In this document: in pieces, positions 58,436 through 64,000 of the stretch
Layout of the letters: each line of letters opens with the position of its first letter
Numbering within the stretch: the stretch's first letter is position 1
Assembly: GCA_963169105.1 (NCBI GenBank)
Contig: OY720632.1
Coordinates: 5,952,001-6,016,000 of the forward strand
Source: Ceriagrion tenellum
Lineage: Eukaryota; Arthropoda; Insecta; Odonata; Coenagrionidae
Length of the DNA: 64,000 bases
Direction of reading: 5' to 3'
The notes under the pieces: model-generated
The model's input: the letters and a program-made list of their open reading frames with translations, nothing else
Database searches by the model: none
What the model was told of the DNA's origin: nothing
Position numbers and translations under genes: made by a program

Positions 58436-59253
58436 AGATTAATGAAAATCGAAGACACGTGCGTATTGTCCAAGCACGTTCATCGCGTGCAGCACGCGTG
58501 TTTCTAAGGCTTGTCCCTGTTGCACTGGGAGGGAATGGGAACATCGAAAATGCCTGCATTTATGTGTAATATCCTCTGCTTACTCCAATGATAAATAGGA
58601 TTCTTCCTTTATGTGACGATAGAATGAATTACGCCCACACACACACACACTGTTACATAGTCTCTGTCCAACGAAATTCGGGATGTTTCCCCACCGTCCT
58701 AAGCCATTCCCCGATAAATGATCCCTGTTGAACTTCTGTCATAATTAAGAGCGATATCTTGGTCGAAAGAGTCGTGAGAACTGTCACTGTGAATCGGGGA
58801 AGAAAAAATCGAGTGATGTTTGAATTACCATAAAATTTTTCTTTATAATTTCCCAATGAGTTTCTAGCTCAGATATTTGTATTTCTACTAATGAAAACAG
58901 AGAGTGTGGATTCTCCAGTGAAAGTTAAGAAAATTTACTAAGGGTATTGGCAAAACTTACTCAATTCTTATTTCCCCATCTTGAGTTTATTCCCTCTGTA
59001 GTTTATAAAATACTCTAAACTTTATATCTGTCTCCTCTCATTTATCCTCATTTCATGTGTGAGAAATTATCTCTGCTCTATATAGTGAATCCTTTAGAGC
59101 GTTTTCGAACTTTAAGTTCTATTGTTTGTTTATGTATCCAGTAAAGCATCAGAAGACTGACTAATGCTCGCGAATTCCATCGTGATTGACCCAGGGAACA
59201 TGCAAGTGGCGTGGCGCATTTGGCAAAACGAATTATTGGACCAGATTGTGTCT
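58436..59253. other. Non-coding, with a short CA microsatellite
   Basis: A CA run lies at about 58637-58651. Otherwise unique AT-rich DNA. Confidence 0.5.
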
Positions 59254-59825
59254 TTAAGGTAGTTAGAGCGAAATATCATTTTGCCTAGAAATCCATGAAT
59301 TTGGTCTCATTTTAAAGAAAAGTACATCACCCTTCCATTGACATCAAAAATTTAATTCCTTACCAAATTACTTTCGGAGATATTTGAAAAATAATATCAG
59401 TCCTTTTACATGGGAAATGGTACGTGTATGCACTCCAGAGAGATATTATATTAAAAATAAGGCAGTTCCTACTCTTAGATCTCGTAAAAAATCAACAGTA
59501 AGTAGTTTGTATGTTTAACTATACAAACTATATGTGAAAATTAATCATATTGTCACCGCAGTAAATTCGTCGGCATCACATTAAACCTTCCGTTTTCATG
59601 GAGTGTTAAACGTACCGCATGAAAAAAATGAGTCAAGTTAAAGATTTATTTATATATTTGCATTTGATTGCTTGCAATTTCTGTCATGTGGAACTATTTT
59701 ATAGCACCATTAATAACGTAATATTTAATTCGTGTATCTCACAGTTGGTGAAATTGTTATATATTTGTTATAAAAAATATGGTATATATTATAATTAGGG
59801 AACCATCTTGCTCGCACTACTTCAA
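59254..59825. mobile_element. TTAA-flanked miniature element, copy 5
   Basis: Begins TTAA then GGTAGTTAGAGCGAAATATC and ends ACTACT then TCAA, a one-base decay of the right TTAA. The body resembles copies 1 and 2 (CCGCAGTAAATTCGTCGG). No coding frame. Confidence 0.83.
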
Positions 59826-61146
59826 GTTCCATATCGAAGCACTTTATGAATTAGCGTATAAGGAAACGATAATTTTCAAAACCCCAGGTATTCATGGTGG
59901 AGTTATTTCTGTGCCTGTGGCAGGCTGTAACAGCCTTTACTCATTGAGTATTTTTACCCGATTTAACGTCGAGTCATTACGCTCCAGAAGAACCTTTGTC
60001 GGAGAAATCGTCCTTGTGCGTGAACTGGCTCGTTTTGATTGCAGTCGGAATGCCTATTCGAGAAACGTTCTCTTTATTTTGGAGATTGCTCCCAGATAAT
60101 GCCATCGCACACTTGAAGTCCGCAAAGATCTCTGATTATCCCTTCTTGAAGATATGAATATGTCAACGAACACTTCTATATTTCCTGTTTTACTCACATT
60201 AGGAATCAGCCAGGTGTCCCATGTGTCCACCACAATCCATGAAAGTTCATGTCGACTTGACTGCAGTAAAGTTTTAAAGAATTTATACCCGGGATGGGAC
60301 TCGAAATCGTGACCACTTGGTCCATTGCTTCTCTCGCAGCCCTCTTCGGCTACTTCGAGTCAGTCAGGCCAATCCGCAAATTCAGTAAAGCTAAGTTAAG
60401 CGCCATTTATCGATCCATGTCACTTCCTGGTGACGAAGCAATTGTGTTTATAGATGCTCAACCTCGGACAAAATAAAAATTGTTCAGTCGCTGATCATTA
60501 GTTCTTGATCTGAGTTGTAGCGCCTCGCAGAGTATTAATTTGTTTTGAATATTGCTGAATCAGTCTTCACGAGGACTGTTGAATAGTATTTCTTTCAATT
60601 CAAAGAGAAGTTTCATCTTTTTTCTACTGTGGTTATTACTGGCAAAATTTCATGTTACAGCTACGCTCAAATCATAACAGAACCTTTGTGGATGATCTCT
60701 TTGCGGGAACAGCATTCATATCTTTGATATGTCACTTGCCAGTCGTGAAACCTCCAATGATGTTGGTATTCACGTTCTCCTCATAGCCTTTCCCGACATT
60801 GTAACAGACATTGTTTGGGGTCCCGAAAAAAGAATTTGTAAAACGGCAGTCAAAATGGTGATACCGAGGGAATCCAGCAAAAAGCCAAGAAGGATCCCTC
60901 GAAAATGAATGACAAGATTTAATTATTTCTTCCATTTTTATTCATTTTAATGGAATTTTCTCTCTGCCATACACCCTTGTGGTGGCATGCAGGGTGCCAC
61001 TTAGAGTTAAGTAATTAAGGACCTGGATACAGCGTTAGTCTACTTGCGCTGTTACTGCAAAAATGTGATTTCTAATCGATGCCCAATCGTTTTGAAATGA
61101 TGTATATACGTATCACCACTGCTAGAAAATTCTGTTAGTTTCCTAA
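59826..61146. other. Non-coding, nothing recognised
   Basis: Unique DNA with short frames only. Confidence 0.45.
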
Positions 61147-61342
61147 TTTTTATTTTTTTATTTTTTTTCACCGTCCCGAAAACAGCACATTAGGCCATTT
61201 TACGTCGGGAGAACAACAGTAATAACGGACGAAACACAGACATCCATGTTCTGGCCAGACAATATTCTACCCAGGCAGGACTCGAACCCGTGACCCTCGA
61301 GTTAGCAGGCGAGGACTTTACCGCGCCGCCACCGGGGCCGAC
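61147..61342 (-). mobile_element. tRNA-headed SINE with A-rich tail
   Basis: On the minus strand it starts GTCGGCCCCGGTGGCGGCGC, has an A-box-like region (GGCGCGGTAAAGTCC) and a B box GGGTTCGAGTCCTGCC, then a ~110-bp body ending in an A-rich tail (T-rich on the plus strand at 61147-61170). This is a different body from the SINE at 8847-9150. Target duplication not obvious. Confidence 0.75.
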
Positions 61343-61374
61343 AAATACTTTACATTATAAATACTTTACAGAAT

Positions 61375-61506
61375 TTCTTTAAAGGTTCTGTAGATATTCC
61401 TTAAAGTATTGAAACGCCATTTTACGGAATTTCCTACGACGTTCTGCAGAATACCTCAGGACGTTCTGCAGAATTCCTCAGGACGTTCTGTGGAATTCCC
61501 TGCGAC
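61375..61506. repeat. 22-bp minisatellite
   Basis: Three clear units start at 61441, 61463 and 61485, each beginning GTTCTGCAGAA or GTTCTGTGGAA and ending C(A/G)GGAC or GCGAC. A more diverged unit precedes at 61419, and a further GTTCTGTAGA unit at about 61385. The unit contains a TTCTGCAGAA palindrome. Confidence 0.75.
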
Positions 61507-61582
61507 TCTCCATGTAGGTCCTTAGATAAGGAACTGGGTCAACGGAAACCTCACATATTTTCGTAGAGTAGCTGAAGTTTTA

Positions 61583-61643
61583 CAGAACAATTTGAAAGGA
61601 GTTATTTTGCTCTGCAGAAAATAACTCTACAGAAATTGTTCTG
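61583..61643. repeat. 61-base imperfect foldback
   Basis: CAGAACAATTT (61583-61593) pairs with AAATTGTTCTG (61633-61643). After symmetric 6-base internal loops, AGTTATTTT (61600-61608) pairs with AAAATAACT (61618-61626) around a 9-base loop. An alternative 10-bp pairing, CTCTGCAGAA (61610-61619) with TTCTGCAGAG (61639-61648), competes with it. It is of the same size as a microRNA precursor, but the large internal loop is unfavourable. Confidence 0.6.
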
Positions 61644-61648
61644 CAGAG

Positions 61649-62730
61649 ACAGGCTCTCATGTTCCGTACAGATACTTAGAAAAGGAGCTAGTTCTGAAGA
61701 AAAACAGTCAATGTCTGCATAATTCCTTACGTTCTACTGAACAGCTTCTAAGGAATGTTTTAGCCGAGACCACTGAAATAATGTTCAACTCCCTTTCGTT
61801 TTATGGCTCAATTTATTAAAATAAAAACGTTAGCTATTAATTTCTTAAAATAATCCACATCTACTTGCCCTGTTTTTGCACCTGATTCCTCAATTGACAA
61901 GATATTTCGATTTTTTGATCCGAATTATTGTTTTTTTTATTTTTATTACGTCGGAACAAGCTTCAAATACCACCATTATAGTGAGACGATATATATTCAA
62001 AGTCTGCATAATCAAATGGCTGTGAAATGAAGAAGCGAATTTGCGCAAAGGTGAGCAAAGAGAGCGCCGTAGCACACTAAAGCATCGTAAAGAGAGATTG
62101 CGAAGAGGAATAGATGATACAAAGAGAGGAAGGGTTTGTGTGTGAGAGAGAGAGAAGGGATGAAGTGGTGGAGGGATAAGAATAAGGGATGGGATGAGAA
62201 AGGTGGGGGGAAGAGAGAGAGAGAGATAGAGAGAGAGAGAAAGAGAGAGAAGAGGCAAAGAAGAGCAAAGGGAAGAGAGATAGAAAGAGAGACAGTCGCT
62301 GCTGTTGCTCGGGGCGACGAGGATTATCCCGATGTTTATGATAACCGTAAATCTGACTTTTCGCGCGCTCGGGAGCAAGGCAGAAGGGGGGATGTGTTGG
62401 TACGGGGATGTGTAAAAAGGGGTTGAATGGGGAGGGGTTGGGGGTTGGAAAAATGAAGGGAGGGGGGTTCCGAGTGACGTGGGGGCGAGCATGGGAAGAG
62501 GATTTCCACGAGAGAGAAGAGGAACAGAGTGTGGGAAGGAGGAATAGTGTTTGTGGGGGTGGAAGAGAGAGTCTTGTCCCTTTGATGTGTGCGACCTGTT
62601 TGGTGGTTTGATGTATGCACACGCGAGAGAGAGAGAGAATTGGGCTGAGGCAGAGGGATGAAGGGGGTGGGAGGGGGTAGGTGGGGGGAGGTTGGGGAGG
62701 GGTGGATGGAAGAGGACATATTGTTCCCGC
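61649..62730. other. Non-coding, with long purine-rich tracts
   Basis: From about 62120 to 62320 the plus strand is almost entirely A and G with GA microsatellites. A second G-rich purine tract covers 62400-62560 and 62615-62715. Long frames on both strands here reflect this bias. Confidence 0.5.
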
Positions 62731-62950
62731 CTCCGGGCGTGTTGCCCGGGCTGGTGGCTCCCGTAAATAATACTTTGCTACCGGCTGCCTGCCTGAAGGT
62801 CCCCTTGGACCCGAAGAAGCCTAACTGGAATGCGGGAGGAACCGTCGGCCGGCTGGCGGTGCGAGCATCTGCCCCGGAGTAACCCGGAAATCATAGACTC
62901 GGTCCCGGATCCCCTCGTGGGGGGAAAGTGCCTCGGATCTCCTCTTTTAC
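62731..62950 (+). other. GC-rich, coding-like patch of unknown origin
   Basis: A sharp GC-rich interval whose plus-strand frame reads through PGLVAPVNNTLLPAACLKVP, then DPKKPNWNAGG and LAVRASAPE, to a TAA at 62880. The residue mix is balanced, unlike the low-complexity frames nearby. It could be the end of a retrotransposon protein or a host exon. I recognise no family. Confidence 0.35.
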
Positions 62951-63039
62951 TTCTCGGCTATCTCACTGTCCGTACGTACCAAGTGATCGCGTGTGCGTGA
63001 TTCAATTGATCTTTCCCTCCTAGCTGTACATATTCAAAT

Positions 63040-63574
63040 GTAGTGACAAGACAAGACCCATATTTTTTGTATGCCCCCCCCCCCCAGTTCCGGACAGCTA
63101 CATCTCAAAAATCCTTCACAGTTGTAGCTTCAAATTTGTGGAAAGACCTGCCAAAACATGTAAAAGATAGTGCAACACTCGCAATACTTAAGATAAATCT
63201 TATCAAACATTTACATGTTTGAGACTTGTTGTGCATAGACCATGTTGTTTTGTAATGGCTTTCGTTCATTGATATGTCTGTGGCAAATTTATGAGTTTGA
63301 AGAGGTAATTTAGTTTTCCTTTTTATTGTTTTTTTTACGATTCCATTGTTAACTTTTTTATGTACAAATCATTCTTCATTGGGTTCCTCACGTTTTGTTA
63401 TATGATGGCATCGCTAATTTGTATATGGACGAATTATTCTTAATTTGTTTCTTGATGGAGTATATGATTTATTTTCTTATAATTTGTCCTTGTACATCAC
63501 ATTATGTACTACTTTGTTCTAAAGGAGTACACTCCTAGAATAATGAAATGAATTTATTATTATATTATTATTAC
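63040..63574 (+). pseudogene. LINE C-terminal fragment with microsatellite tail
   Basis: From 63088 the frame reads FRTATSQKSFTVVASNLWKD, LPKHVKDSATLAILKINLIK and HLHV then a stop at 63220-63222. This is the typical final segment of CR1/L2-type LINE proteins, where a S(F/Y)xxxAxxLWNxLP motif is followed by a short helix. It follows a run of twelve C. The ~340-bp 3' UTR ends in TTATTATTATATTATTATTA repeats at 63553-63574. 5'-truncated. Confidence 0.75.
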
Positions 63575-64000
63575 CTTCCTTCGGACGGACGAAAGGAGAA
63601 ATCTTTGGGGCGCCGGAGAGTGAGAGAAAGATAGAGGCGTGTGCATTAGGTATTTCTCTTCGTATTCCTCGAGGCAGATGCGTTGTCCGTTGATTCGCGA
63701 GCCGATGGACGCCCACGCATCGTGATCCGAATAAGATTGATCGATCGATCGAATAAGAAAGAGGAAATATGGAGGCTGTGACGTCGGACCGCAGGTGGTT
63801 TTCCTTTCGGCATTCCTTCGCAAATATTTTCAGATTTTCATCCGTGTTTCGAGCACTGCGGAGTGAGGAGTGCTAAAAGAAATACCCTTTAATTTTGATA
63901 CCGTGTTTTGTCTGTACGGGTGATGCATTAAGAATGAGGAATCACCAGCTGTGAAGACGCGAGATGCAAGTTTTATAGCTTGCTCTCCTCTCTTTGCGCA
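63575..64000. other. Non-coding, nothing recognised
   Basis: Unique sequence to the window edge. Includes a GATC-repeat palindrome near 63738-63751. No supported exon. Confidence 0.45.

Noticed and set aside
61890..62622. Minus-strand frames of 200 and 181 codons
   Set aside because: They translate GA microsatellite and purine-rich DNA into S/L/P repeats. No domain and no conserved start.
1..64000. CRISPR array, bacterial operon structure or viral replicon
   Set aside because: No regularly spaced direct repeats with unique spacers, no ribosome-binding-site-led gene rows, and no viral replication or capsid frames. The content is typical of an animal nuclear genome.

Overview
This window looks like intergenic, repeat-rich nuclear DNA from an arthropod, most likely an insect with a fairly large genome. 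The evidence is AT-rich DNA with no dense coding, dead non-LTR retrotransposon fragments of the RTE and CR1/L2-like types, tRNA-headed SINEs, and DNA transposons of the hAT, Helitron, piggyBac-like and PIF/Harbinger-like types. I cannot name the species. I found no convincing host protein gene, rRNA, tRNA gene or CRISPR array. The only intact long coding region is a transposase.

Layout. 1-9 kb: mostly featureless, with one TTAA-flanked miniature element (1344-1904), two related decayed coding scraps (530-718 on +, 2645-2735 on -) and a full-length SINE (8847-9150). 10-16 kb: a second miniature element, pyrimidine-rich blocks and LINE scraps. 16989-21207: a complete hAT element with matching ends, a perfect 8-bp target duplication (GGTACGAC) and an uninterrupted transposase (17347-19671, minus). 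It landed on the edge of an older 900-bp element (21215-22114) that belongs to a two-copy family with 5-bp duplications (second copy 40208-40824). 24-31 kb: LINE relics, a third miniature element and a piggyBac-like element (27967-28725). 34584-35938: a non-autonomous Helitron on the minus strand. 36.6-39 kb: a LINE tail, a truncated SINE and a CpG-rich block. 44-50 kb: RTE relics. 50.8-53.2 kb: three DNA transposons of different types in a row. 53.6-58.4 kb: a pile-up of LINE relics, including one with a 5' inversion of the twin-priming type (55186-55800) and a foldback element with 56-bp identical tips (57098-57752). 59-64 kb: the fifth miniature element, a tRNA-headed SINE, a 22-bp minisatellite with a nearby foldback, purine-rich tracts and a LINE tail.

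How the parts relate. The hAT transposase is the only protein here likely to act, and its substrate is its own element plus any related non-autonomous copies elsewhere. The other DNA elements lack transposase and must have moved using enzymes encoded elsewhere. The five TTAA-flanked copies fall into two sequence groups, suggesting more than one burst. Target duplications that overlap or abut each other give a relative order of insertion at several points.
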